DNA of 55,785 bases from positions 1 through 55,785 of the forward strand of contig PHDU01000019.1 of NCBI GenBank assembly GCA_002842755.1, given 5' to 3'. Of this stretch, positions 37,625 to 47,448 are shown piece by piece. The number at the start of each line of letters is the position of its first letter. The first letter of the stretch is position 1. Source of the DNA: Bacteroidetes bacterium HGW-Bacteroidetes-1. Lineage in GTDB: Bacteria; Bacteroidota; Bacteroidia; Bacteroidales; F082. Under the pieces are notes generated by a model that made no database searches, had not been told where the DNA came from, and saw only the letters and a list, made by a program, of their open reading frames with translations. Position numbers and translations under genes: made by a program.

Positions 37625-38908
37625 ATGAGACAAAACAGTCCTCTTGCAGAAAGACTACGACCAGTAAATCTGAATCAATATATTGGTCAGGAACATCTTG
37701 TAGGTGAAGGAGCAATTCTTCGTAAAGCTATCGAGTCGGGCCGAATACCTTCCATGATTTTTTGGGGACCGCCTGGTGTTGGGAAAACTACGCTTGCATT
37801 CATTATTTCTAATTATCTAAAAAGGAGTTTCTTTATTTTAAGTGCAATCAATTCAGGCGTTAAAGACGTCAGGGAGGTAATTGAACGATCAAAAATGCTA
37901 CCAGAACCCCCTGTGCTGTTTATCGACGAAATACATCGCTTTAGCAAATCTCAACAGGACTCACTACTTGGCGCAGTTGAAAAAGGCTTGATAACGCTCG
38001 TTGGTGCAACAACCGAAAATCCATCTTTTGAAGTCATTGCTCCATTACTTTCCCGATGTCAAATCTATGTTCTAAAATCACTTGAAGTCAAACATCTCAT
38101 GCAATTGGCTGATATTGCCTTGATTGCACTTGAGAAAGACTACGATCTTCAGATTGAACTCATGGAACGGGAGGCACTTATGCAGATTAGCGGAGGTGAT
38201 GCCCGAAAACTTCTCAATGCCATTGAATTGGTGGTAGATGTTCTATCTGACACTGTTCCAAAAAGTGAAGTGATCACAATCACCAACAAAATAGTAAAGG
38301 ATTGTATTCAGAACAATCTTGTCAAATATGATAAGGCAGGCGAAATGCACTATGATATCATATCTGCTTTCATCAAATCAATGCGGGGTAGCGACCCTAA
38401 TGCAGCTGTGTATTATTTGGCAAGAATGGTGGAAGCGGGAGAAGACCCTCTTTTTATTGCACGAAGGATGCTGATTCTGGCATCAGAAGATATTGGAAAT
38501 GCCAATCCAAACGCATTGCTTCTTGCCAACGCTTGTTTTGATGCAGTAAGCAAAATTGGCTGGCCGGAAAGCAGAATCATTCTCTCTCAGACAGCAATAT
38601 ATCTTGCCGCTTCAGTTAAGAGCAATTCCTCTTATACTTCTATAAACGAGGCATTGAATCTTGTACGTCAAAAAGGCGACTTAAGTGTTCCTCTTCATTT
38701 GCGTAATGCACCTACCAAATTAATGAAAGATCTTGGTTATGGCGATGCATATAAATATGCCCATGATTATACAGGAAATTTTGCTTCTCAGGAATTTTTG
38801 CCGGAAGAAATTAAAGGGATGAAAATCTATGATCCCGGTAATAACCTAAGAGAAAAGGAAACCAGAGGTTATCTGAAATCATTGTGGAAAGAAAAATATG
38901 GGTATTAG
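37625..38908 (+). CDS. rarA: Replication-associated recombination protein A
   Basis: 427 residues of the RarA/MgsA (WRNIP1) AAA+ family, which acts at stalled replication forks. The start SPLAERLRPVNLNQYIGQEH is typical, with Walker [10 protein letters not shown], Walker B VLFIDEIHRF, sensor 1 GATTENPSFE, and a C-terminal tetramerisation region including MRGSDPNAAVYYLARM. It lies after tRNA-Met and has no operon partners. Confidence 0.96.
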   Translation: MRQNSPLAERLRPVNLNQYIGQEHLVGEGAILRKAIESGRIPSMIFWGPPGVGKTTLAFIISNYLKRSFFILSAINSGVKDVREVIERSKMLPEPPVLFIDEIHRFSKSQQDSLLGAVEKGLITLVGATTENPSFEVIAPLLSRCQIYVLKSLEVKHLMQLADIALIALEKDYDLQIELMEREALMQISGGDARKLLNAIELVVDVLSDTVPKSEVITITNKIVKDCIQNNLVKYDKAGEMHYDIISAFIKSMRGSDPNAAVYYLARMVEAGEDPLFIARRMLILASEDIGNANPNALLLANACFDAVSKIGWPESRIILSQTAIYLAASVKSNSSYTSINEALNLVRQKGDLSVPLHLRNAPTKLMKDLGYGDAYKYAHDYTGNFASQEFLPEEIKGMKIYDPGNNLREKETRGYLKSLWKEKYGY

Positions 38909-39051
38909 AGAGAATCAGAAAAAACTGATTACAAATAAATTGCATTTTCCAAGTGCAGTAAAATTTACTTTAGGTTGAAAATTTCTTCTGCAAAAGTCCA
39001 ATCTTATCCAAGGAAAATGAATAAATCATTCAATTGTGCTAAACAAGAGTT

Positions 39052-39939
39052 TTACTCATCCTGAAGTAATTTTTTTGCTTCTGAAAGTCTGAGTAATTCT
39101 TCTTGAGGCAAATTAGGATAAGAAATGTCAAGTTTACTCAAACGATTGACAATGATGTTACTTACAGCATAGCGCATAAACCATTTGTTATCAGCTGGAA
39201 TCACATACCATGGTGCTATTTCGGTGGATGTATGTGTAAGCATTTCTCCATAAGCATGCATATACAAATCCCAATATTGTCGTTCTTTTACATCGGCAGA
39301 GGAAAATTTCCAGTTGCGGGATGGGTCATCAATACGTCGAAGAAATCTTCTCTTTTGCTGTTCTTTTGATATGTTGAGGAAAAATTTAAGTACAATGGTC
39401 CCATTTTCACTTAAATGTTTCTCCATATCATTGATCTGGCGATAGCGTTGCGCCCATAGAGAATCATTGACATCTTCAATTTTCTTAACAGAGGGCAAGC
39501 GCTGTCGAAATAAATATTCTGGATGCACTCTTACAATAAGAACTTCTTCATAGTAGGAACGGTTAAAAATGCCAATGTTTCCACGTTGAGGCATACAACG
39601 GTAAGTTCTCCAAAAATAATCGTGATCAAGTTCCATCTCTGATGGTGCCTTAAAACTATACACCTGCGTTCCCTGTGGATTTAAGCCTGACATTACATTT
39701 TTTATTGTGCCATCCTTTCCTGCAGCATCCATTGCCTGAAAAACAATTAAAATGGAATGCCTGTTATCAGCATAAAGTACATTCTGAATCTTGATTAGTT
39801 CTTCAATATTTTCATCCAGGAGCTTTTCAGCTTCTTTTTTCGTTTTTACTCCAGCAGTATATTCAGTATCAAAATTACCCACTTTGAATATCAATCCTGG
39901 CTTAGCCAATATTTTCGGATCATCTATTAAATTCGTCAT
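39052..39939 (-). CDS. Polyphosphate kinase 2 family protein
   Basis: 295 residues of the PPK2 fold, which phosphorylates nucleoside mono- or diphosphates using polyphosphate. The P-loop AMDAAGKDGT (69-78) and lid segment GIFNRSYYEEVLIVRVHPE are clear. The FNRS form instead of FDRS, together with the short length, resembles the class III type that can use both AMP and ADP, but this is by eye. The enzyme may regenerate ATP from stored polyphosphate. It is a single gene on the minus strand. Confidence 0.9.
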   Translation of the reverse strand: MTNLIDDPKILAKPGLIFKVGNFDTEYTAGVKTKKEAEKLLDENIEELIKIQNVLYADNRHSILIVFQAMDAAGKDGTIKNVMSGLNPQGTQVYSFKAPSEMELDHDYFWRTYRCMPQRGNIGIFNRSYYEEVLIVRVHPEYLFRQRLPSVKKIEDVNDSLWAQRYRQINDMEKHLSENGTIVLKFFLNISKEQQKRRFLRRIDDPSRNWKFSSADVKERQYWDLYMHAYGEMLTHTSTEIAPWYVIPADNKWFMRYAVSNIIVNRLSKLDISYPNLPQEELLRLSEAKKLLQDE

Positions 39940-40192
39940 TGCAAAATTTATTTTCAGCTAAATTAATTATTAAGTTGCCTCATAAAACAATTCTTTAATA
40001 TTTGTTTGCAACAAAGTGCATCTCATTTCCATAATAAATAACTCTACTTTCATTGCTCAAAGAGACTTTATATTGCAAAATTTGGTTTCAGAATAAATCT
40101 TAACATAGCTTTTATTACAAACATTTCTCTTTTTGCTTTTGTTTTTCTATTTTTGAGGATAAATTATTGATAATAAATCAAAACATCAGGAA

Positions 40193-43075
40193 ATGAAAAA
40201 AATTTTACTTGCTATTTTGATGATCCAATTTTATGTTTTTGGACAAGCCTTCTCTCCAAAAGATTGGACGATTGTCGAAACCTATACCATTCCTGGAAAA
40301 GCTTCCGGACTGGCCTGGGATGGTACTTACATATATTTTGGAATATATGGTGCCAATGGATCAAATGTTCACAGTTTCAATCCTGCCACCGGAACCTCCC
40401 AACTTCTTTTCACAAATCCGACAGTTGGCGATTCTTATGGTATGACCTTCGATGGGCAGAATTTATGGATTATTGATAGAGGCTCAACAGGGAATTCCTA
40501 TGCGTTGCAGCTAAGTCTTGAAGGTAATGTGGTATCTCAATTCACCCTTCCCCAGCAATATATGTCAGGAATTGCATTTGACGATGGTGATTTCTGGGTT
40601 TCGAGTTACTATCCTGATCCGGGAGTGATTTACAAAGTATCAAACACTGGCACTGTTTTAGAACAGTTTGCCCCTCCGATGACACAAACATGGGATTTGG
40701 CAAAACACGATGAAACATTATGGATTGTTGATTATAACGGCAATATGATTTTCCGCGTGGATGAACAAGGAACAATGCTCGAGAGTTATCCATCAGTAAG
40801 TCAACGACCATCAGGTATTGTTTATGATGGCAACTATCTATGGGTAGTAGACGGAGCGTTGGGAAGCAACAGTACCCTATATAAAATTGATTTGGGCGGA
40901 GCTGGTACACCCCAGATAGCTATCAGTCAGACGGACTTTAATTTTGGGAATGTAACAGTTGGCACAACCGATCAGATTGATTTCATTGTAAGTAATACGG
41001 GTGAAGCAATACTCAATTTCTCATTTTCTGTTCCTTTGGGCTCTTATGTATTCTTCCCGGAAGGACCTTTTGAGATTAATCCTGGATCGAGCTTAAGTTT
41101 AACAGCATACTGGAATCCAATGTTATATGGCGCATTGCAAGCAACTGGTTATCTTAGTTCAAATGATCCTTTAAATTCAGAAATTGAACTTAACTTTACT
41201 GGTAATGCACTAAAGTCAGGTCCTTTTCTTCAACCTTCTGAAACAGAACATAACTTTGGTAACATCCGAACAGGCGCAAGTAAACAGTGGACCTTGAATA
41301 TTCAAAACTGGGGCGATGCTACGCTTGAAATATACGACATCAATCTTTATGTGGATATCTTTTATCTCAGTGACATGAATACTGTTCCTGTAAGTCTTGC
41401 ACCTCTTGAGATTGTTTCTTTTAAAGTTTGGTTTCACCCTCTCGAAGCAGGTGAGTTTAATTCAAACATGCTTATTTCAAGCAATGATCCTGATCAGAGT
41501 CCACTTAATATTCCATTGTCGGGAAATGCAAACGATATCTATATGCCTGTAGGTGCAACTATATGGCAATATAATATCACAGGTAATTACGATAATAGTC
41601 CGAAGGCAATGATCCATATTCCTGATATCAATGCAGACGGAAAAGGGGATCTGGTTGTTGCCTCAGAAGATAATTACATAAGGGCTTTCAATGGAAATGC
41701 GTCGGATATTACCCAGGTATTGTGGGAAATAGAGATTTATTCAGGTGCAATATATCAGCAGCAAGGGCTCACAAATACTGCAGATATAAACAACGATGGA
41801 TTCTCAGATATAATTGCCGGAACTGCATGGGGCGATCGCTCTGTGATTGCGATATGCAGCAAAACCGGAATCATACTATGGAAGTATCAAACCAATAACT
41901 TCGGAGATGGAGGCTGGGTTTATCAGGTAGATGCAAAATATGATTATAACAATGATGATTTCCCAGATGTTCTTGCAGCAACAGGAGATGATAGTGATGG
42001 CACAGGGCCAAAAAGAGTCTTTTGTCTGGATGGAAAAACAGGAAGCCTCATTTGGAATACGCCTTTAAATGGAGCTGTTTTTTCTGTAATTGGAATTGCA
42101 GATTTTAATGGTGATGGCATTCCTGATGTCATTGCCGGAGCCAGCAATGCTTCCGAAACGCAAGGTAGAGTTGTGGGAATCAGTGGAGCAAATGGTGCTA
42201 TCGCTTGGGACTTTAGCACTTCTGGAAGTTCCGTTTTCGCACTCGAGAAACTCGATGATATCAATGGTGATGGCGTAGCTGATATCATTGCTGGAAGCTT
42301 TAATGGCAATTATTATCTCATGAATCCGGTAAATGGAAGTGTCATTGAACAAGGATATATTGGGAACAATTTAATCCTTAAAATGATCCGGATGGATGAT
42401 TTGAACGGTGATGGTTTTGCAGATATTATCCCGGCTCACAGCGGGTTATCCGCAATTGCAATCGATGGACACAATGGACAACCCATCTGGACTACTCCAA
42501 CACCCGACAAGCCTTGGAATCTTAAACGAATTCCTGATATCAGTGGTGATACCATCAACGACATCGCACTTGGAACGTTATTCCAAAGCAATTATGCAAT
42601 GTTTTTAAATGGTGCCTCCGGTGAGATACTATTTTCTGAAGGTTTTGGTGAAGCCGTTGATGCCATGGGAATACTTCCCGATATGACTGGAGATGGTTCC
42701 TGGGAAATGGTTGCAGGAGGACGCAACGGAAAGCTTGTTTGCTATGCCGGTGGTCCGAACGCAATAACGAACCTGACTGATTTTACTAAAACTGACGTTT
42801 CATTTGTAAGTGCAAGTCCCAATCCTTTCAATGCAAGTACCTTTTTGACCATAATTCCCGATGAAACGGTTCTTTCTTCAGTTTTAATATATAATATTAA
42901 TGGAACAATCATTTGGGAAAATTCAATTATGACTTTTACCCGTGAAAGAAATACAATTGAGTGGGATGGTAAAAACCAGAACGGCCAGGAACAGCCACAA
43001 GGTCTATTTTTTTATGAAATAAAGGCAGGAAAACAAATTGCTAAAGGAAAATTAATCCGATTGGAGAATTTTTAA
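40193..43075 (+). CDS. Multi-domain T9SS surface protein (propeller, choice-of-anchor-D, FG-GAP)
   Basis: 960 residues. A signal peptide (about 1-19) precedes an N-terminal beta-propeller with blades of the GLAWDGTYIYFG / GIVYDGNYLWVVDG type, then two ASPM/SPD-2/Hydin-like domains (FGNVTVGTTDQIDFIVSNTG, FGNIRTGASKQWTLNIQNWG), then FG-GAP/VCBS-like repeats with DxNxDGxxD calcium loops (for example DINNDGFSDIIAGT, DLNGDGFADIIP), and a T9SS type A sorting domain at the end (NPFNAST ... GLFFYEIKAG). It is probably exported and held on or released from the cell surface. The ligand is unknown. Confidence 0.9.
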   Translation: MKKILLAILMIQFYVFGQAFSPKDWTIVETYTIPGKASGLAWDGTYIYFGIYGANGSNVHSFNPATGTSQLLFTNPTVGDSYGMTFDGQNLWIIDRGSTGNSYALQLSLEGNVVSQFTLPQQYMSGIAFDDGDFWVSSYYPDPGVIYKVSNTGTVLEQFAPPMTQTWDLAKHDETLWIVDYNGNMIFRVDEQGTMLESYPSVSQRPSGIVYDGNYLWVVDGALGSNSTLYKIDLGGAGTPQIAISQTDFNFGNVTVGTTDQIDFIVSNTGEAILNFSFSVPLGSYVFFPEGPFEINPGSSLSLTAYWNPMLYGALQATGYLSSNDPLNSEIELNFTGNALKSGPFLQPSETEHNFGNIRTGASKQWTLNIQNWGDATLEIYDINLYVDIFYLSDMNTVPVSLAPLEIVSFKVWFHPLEAGEFNSNMLISSNDPDQSPLNIPLSGNANDIYMPVGATIWQYNITGNYDNSPKAMIHIPDINADGKGDLVVASEDNYIRAFNGNASDITQVLWEIEIYSGAIYQQQGLTNTADINNDGFSDIIAGTAWGDRSVIAICSKTGIILWKYQTNNFGDGGWVYQVDAKYDYNNDDFPDVLAATGDDSDGTGPKRVFCLDGKTGSLIWNTPLNGAVFSVIGIADFNGDGIPDVIAGASNASETQGRVVGISGANGAIAWDFSTSGSSVFALEKLDDINGDGVADIIAGSFNGNYYLMNPVNGSVIEQGYIGNNLILKMIRMDDLNGDGFADIIPAHSGLSAIAIDGHNGQPIWTTPTPDKPWNLKRIPDISGDTINDIALGTLFQSNYAMFLNGASGEILFSEGFGEAVDAMGILPDMTGDGSWEMVAGGRNGKLVCYAGGPNAITNLTDFTKTDVSFVSASPNPFNASTFLTIIPDETVLSSVLIYNINGTIIWENSIMTFTRERNTIEWDGKNQNGQEQPQGLFFYEIKAGKQIAKGKLIRLENF

Positions 43076-43112
43076 GTTTTCAGAAAAGAAAGAATAATTT
43101 ACATACAAATAG

Positions 43113-43160
43113 ATAGTGTTCAAAAAAGCAAAGCCTCACTTTTTTGAACACTATTTTTTA
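43113..43160 (+). terminator. Long-stem terminator after the FG-GAP protein gene
   Basis: A perfect 16-base inverted repeat (43113-43128 with 43139-43154; core ATAGTGTTC / GAACACTAT joined by A and T runs), ten-base loop, followed by TTTTTTA. Very strong in the plus direction, and it marks the left edge of the decayed region. Confidence 0.85.
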
Positions 43161-43250
43161 TTCATTTCATGAAGAATAGATCAGCAAGTTTTGAATTCTA
43201 ATACTTTTGCTGCGATTTAATTCTATACCGCTAAGAACCTTATACACCTT

Positions 43251-44126
43251 ATGAATGTTATTGTAAGTAACAAAAGCAATTATCCCATATATGGGTCAAT
43301 TCATTCCATTCATCAATTTCCATCTGCCTTTATAGAAGAACGACGTGTGGATGTATGGCTACCGGAAGGATTTGATTCCTCTTTGCGTTACTCAGTTATA
43401 TACATGCACGATGGGCAGAATCTTTTCAACCCTGCTTCTGGCTTTCATGGGCAAATATGGGCTATTGATGAAGCGCTTCAACCATTAATTTTTCACGAAC
43501 ATGTAAGACCTGCTATTGTTGTAGGAATATGGAACACTTCGAAACGTTATCAAGAATACCTCCCTGCCCCTGCTTTTGATCTTCTTCCATCTGACATGCA
43601 GGAATATATTAAGGAGGAACATAACAACCCAGATCTTAAATCTTTAAGTGACAATTACTTAAGTTTTATTGTAAATGAACTTAAACCATATATTGATTAC
43701 AAATATCCAACCCTTCCTGATTTGGGAAACACTTTTATAATGGGGTTCAGTATGGGAGGCCTCATTTCAATCTATGGCATTGCTAAATATCCTGAAATAT
43801 TTGGAGGAGCTGGTTGTATTAGTACACACTGGCCATTGAGTCTTCATCTTAATGAATTATCATTTTCCGAACCGTTTATGATTGATCCCTGACTTTCTCA
43901 AAATCTTCCTGATAGTAAAAACCACAGATTATATTTTGATTTCGGGACAGCCACTATCGATGCTTTTTATGAAATACACCAAAATAGAATGGATGAAGTG
44001 ATGAAGGAAAATGGTTATGAAGAAGGAGTGAACTGGATTACAGTAAAAGATGAAGGAGCTCCTCACAGCGAATTAGCCTGGAGAAGCAGGGTTAAAATAC
44101 CTTTAGAATTTCTTTTGAAACAATAA
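43251..44126 (+). pseudogene. Esterase (alpha/beta-hydrolase fold) interrupted by an in-frame TGA
   Basis: The open part (43251-43892, 213 residues) is an esterase-D/enterochelin-esterase-like protein: VDVWLPEGFD, VIYMHDGQNLF, the nucleophile in FIMGFSMGG. The frame then meets TGA at 43890-43892 and continues in the same frame for 77 codons to TAA at 44126. The continuation reads as the normal C terminus (LYFDFGTATIDAFYE, then GAPHSELAWRSR with the catalytic His). Full length would be about 291 residues. The truncated product lacks the His, so it should be inactive. No Cys or Trp context supports recoding. It is the first broken gene of the decayed cluster. Confidence 0.85.
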
Positions 44127-44170
44127 TCAATATTTGTAAACCTGGTACTTAAAAATTTCTAACAAAGAAA

Positions 44171-44368
44171 TTATCCTGTTTCACTTACATGCTTCAAACG
44201 AAGCATATCTTTAATTAAAAGACTTTTGCCATTCATTTGAATGAACCCTTCCTCATTAAACTTTTTCAGAATTCTCATAACCGTTTCAGGACTCATTCCT
44301 GATAGTTCAGCGAGTTCTTTTCGTGAGAGAGGAAGCTCAAACTTATCATTAAGTATGCAAACATACAA
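44171..44368 (-). pseudogene. Remnant of a Crp/Fnr-family regulator
   Basis: 65 codons corresponding to the C-terminal DNA-binding part of Crp/Fnr regulators: FELPLSRKELAELSGMSPETVMRILKKF is the helix-turn-helix (shown here only by key words: LSRKELA, SPETVMRIL). The N-terminal ligand-binding beta barrel and dimer helix are absent; a stop lies immediately upstream and only a TTG could start it. The gene has been cut at about 44368, beside the upstream region of the cytochrome gene. Fnr-type proteins often control anaerobic respiration, which fits the neighbour. Confidence 0.8.
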
Positions 44369-44523
44369 AATTTACATAAAGAGTATTGATATACATCAGC
44401 TTATTATCTGACGAATTACAGAGAATCTCTTGTCGCATACCCATTGTTACTCAAATAACAGCAACTATAAAAAGTAAGATATTTACACAGAATTTATTTT
44501 TAAATCTATTAACGCTTTTCGTT

Positions 44524-45881
44524 ATGAAAACTCAAGTTTTTTACTGTCTTATTCTTATCGGATTAGCCACCTTTTTTATTACTGGCTGTTCAAAAGACAC
44601 AGAAAAAGATCCCAATGTTTTGGGATACGAATCCTGTTTGGATTGTCACACAAATTATGCACATCTGCAAAAGGTATATTCGACTGACACTACTAGCCCT
44701 GCAGGAGGTTGTGGAGGTGAAACTCCTCACTACGAGCCCTTTGACAGAGTGTATATGGGTGGAGATGGATTGTCCGATTATATGAAATCCTCACATGGTT
44801 TGTTAGGTTGTACTGATTGTCATGGAGGTGTTGATAAAACAGGTGACAAGACACTTGCACATTCCGGAGATTTTCTTGCTCATCCTTCAACAAATTACAC
44901 AGAAACGTGTGGTGGATGTCACAACGAAATAACAAATAATTTTTCTACAAGCATGCATAATGGCTTTGGTCAGATGAGGCAGTTTCCTTGCGTAGTGGTA
45001 AAAGTGGTTCTGATGAATTTCATCTGCTGCCACAACACCAAATTGAAGGTTACACTAAAAACTGCGCAACATGCCATGGGACTTGCGGAAATTGCCATGT
45101 GGTAAGACCTCCAATCGGTGGCGGCGGACTGGCAGCAGGACATATGTTTACAAAAAAACCGGATATGATCAATGTCTGTGTTACTTGTCATACTTCAAGA
45201 GGAGGTCATGCTTACTTAGGTGTAGCAGCCGGAACTCAACCTGATGTTCATCTGACAAATTCAAAATTTGATTGCCTGAATTGTCACAGTGGACATGAAA
45301 TGCATGGAGATGGCACAAAAGTTGAGCAACGCTATGCATATGAAGCACTACCAGAATGTAAGGATTGTCATTCAAACAAAGGAGTTCAAAATGATAATCT
45401 GTATCATACACTCCATTGGAATAATCTAAATTGTCAAACTTGTCATTCCTAGGATTACAATAACTGTGGAAGTTGCCATGTTGGAGGCAGTGGTGCAAGA
45501 ATTCCATCCTATCTTGATTTTAGAATTGCAGCAAATCCAATCCCTTCATTAAAGCCAGATTTTAACTTTACGACTGTAAGAAGAACACTAGGCGCCCCTG
45601 ATAATTGGTCTGTTTATGGAGTTGAGGAATATGCAAACTTCAATGCTCTTCCAACACACAATTACACTTCACCTCACAACATTCTTCGTTGGACAAGCAG
45701 GACTCAGGTTGGTCCAGGAGAAGGTTGCGCAACAAAATGTCATATAAGGAATGTTGATGACGTTCTGGTGAATAAAGATTTATTCTTGTTTATGGATGAC
45801 CTACTTGAGTGGGAAGTAGGTGCAACAAGCCATATAACAGTTGACAATAAGCTACCGGCATCCTGGTTCAATAAAAAGTAA
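44524..45881 (+). pseudogene. Undecahaem cytochrome c lipoprotein, broken
   Basis: From the ATG at 44524 a lipoprotein signal (FFITGC) leads into a multihaem protein with ten CxxCH motifs (for example CLDCH, CTDCH, CGGCH, CATCH, CGNCH, CVTCH, CLNCH, CKDCH, CQTCH, CGSCH) and one CxxxCH near the end (CATKCH). Two lesions break it: a one-base deletion near 44980-44988, probably a T lost from a TTT run, and a TAG at 45450-45452 that replaces a likely Gln codon between haems 9 and 10. Repaired, it is 452 residues. Such proteins carry electrons from the quinone pool to periplasmic or outer-surface acceptors. The substrate is unknown. Confidence 0.88.
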
Positions 45882-45932
45882 TAAACTATCAACAATATCA
45901 ATATTAATAATTATTTTTTAAAACTAAAAACT

Positions 45933-46939
45933 ATGAAAAAATTAAATTATCTGGTCATTATTGGACTTTTGTTCGGGCTTCTATTCGTAACATCCTGTAA
46001 AAAAGACGAGAACGAACCTGAAATCAATGAATCTGAGGTTCTTGCAACATTTCTTGAATCGTCTGATTCGCCATTAGGAAAAGATTTTGTTAGTACTGAC
46101 ATGCCAAGTATTATGTCGGCTCAGGAAGTTCATACTCTTAATCTTACAGGAAAAGTCTATATTATAGATTCAAGAGCTGCAGCTGATTTTAATACTAGTC
46201 ATATCGAAAATGCTGTTAATGTACCTATGGCAGAAGTATATAATCATGTCAAAACCATTAATATGGCCAATTATGACAAAGTTGCGATTATATGTTATTC
46301 AGGTCAGACAGCTGCTTCTATTGCATCATTATTGCGCTTGATGGGTTACGGAAAAGTCTGGTCAATGAAGTTTGGAATGTGTGTATGGAACCAAGATTTC
46401 TCTGGGGGATGGAATAATGCTATTGGCGATGCCTATGCAACCCAATTTACAAGCACTGCAACTAATAAAGGTCCAGCTGGTGAATTACCAAATTTAAATA
46501 CTGGAAAAACAACGGGCATGGAAATTCTTGAGGCAAGAGTAAATACATTATTGACAGAGGGGTATGGCAATGGAGTTGCTGCAATTACAAATCAGACTTT
46601 ATCCGGCAATTTATCATCTTATTATATCGTAAATTACTGGCCTACTGGTCAATATAGCGATCCGGGACATGTTTGGAAGCAGTTCAGTATACTCCAAAAG
46701 AGTCAATGAAACTTGCAATGGATTTAAAAACATTACCAACTGACAAACCACTGGCTTTGTATTGTTACACCGGACAGACTAGCTCTTATCTTGCTGCCTA
46801 CCTGCGTCTTTTGGGCTACGATGCCAAATCAGTATTGTACGGAACAAACGGAATGATCTACGATATTATGGTTCAAAACGCTATGACAATATTCAGTGAA
46901 GGAGATATAAAAGGGTACGAATATGTATCTTCAAAATAA
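45933..46939 (+). pseudogene. Double-rhodanese lipoprotein, frameshifted
   Basis: The first frame (45933-46709) has a lipobox (FVTSC) and a rhodanese domain (VYIIDSRAAADFN; active-site Cys in IICYSGQTA). A second rhodanese domain continues in another frame (to 46939), with active-site Cys in LYCYTGQTSS. The join is at about 46670-46680, consistent with loss of one T. Repaired length is about 335 residues. Rhodaneses move sulfane sulfur; a periplasmic double rhodanese beside a multihaem cytochrome suggests a sulfur-linked redox system (inference). The product now ends before the second domain. A hairpin terminator follows. Confidence 0.85.
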
Positions 46940-46957
46940 GTAAAAACTTAACAGTTA

Positions 46958-46988
46958 AAAGGCAGTCATTTGGCTGCCTTTATTTTTG
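46958..46988 (+). terminator. Terminator after the rhodanese gene
   Basis: AAAGGCAG (46958-46965) pairs with CTGCCTTT (46974-46981), followed by ATTTTTG. It lies 19 bases after the rhodanese stop. Confidence 0.75.
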
Positions 46989-47448
46989 ATACAAAATTAA
47001 TTCAGAATTACTGCTGGTGCGTAAAAAATTGATTGCGTTAAAAATCTGTTTTTTTCTTTGAAATACTTATTTGTAATTGACAGTTTAACAATTATTTGAG
47101 TGCTTAATCACTAGTGTCATGTCAACATTAGAGCCTGAGGTTTTTAAGTAATCGCTGCTGATGATGAATCAGAAAGCGAATTCGTTCATTCAAGCGGTAG
47201 AGAAGAATTCAGATTAAAAAAAAAGTAGACGAACTATATTTGATACTATTGTTTTCATGGCAATGGCCGAAACTCAATCATGCAGTCGAAAACCAATTGG
47301 CAGTATCAACCGGCAGCTAATAGTAACAATAACCTTATAAACATAATATATTATTGCAAAATAAGAAACAATTATAATAAATTCGACCCTTGTGACCTAC
47401 TGCATTGGTCAGGTTTATCCTAAAACATGGCATCTGTAAAAAGATAAA
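46989..47448 (+). other. Decayed coding-like stretch, no intact gene
   Basis: About 460 bases without an intact gene. An ATG at 47119 opens MSTLEPEVFK and then stops; shifting the frame by one base continues as VIAADDESESEFVHSS and GREEFRLKKK, and a further shift gives VDELY. This pattern, coding-like residues in successive frames, suggests a small decayed gene. No family is recognised and the remainder is A/T-rich. Confidence 0.4.

Noticed and set aside
41944-42352. Minus-strand frames opposite the FG-GAP repeats
   Set aside because: Repetitive calcium-loop codons give long antisense frames with Ser/Pro/Ile-rich, non-protein-like composition.
43890-43892. TGA in the esterase as a selenocysteine or reassigned codon
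   Set aside because: TGA is used as a normal stop elsewhere in the window, the position does not look like a Cys or Trp site, and neighbouring genes show unrelated lesions (TAG, frameshifts).
44386-44523. In-frame extension of the cytochrome gene to an earlier start
   Set aside because: It adds a hydrophilic tail ahead of a proper lipoprotein signal that begins at 44524.
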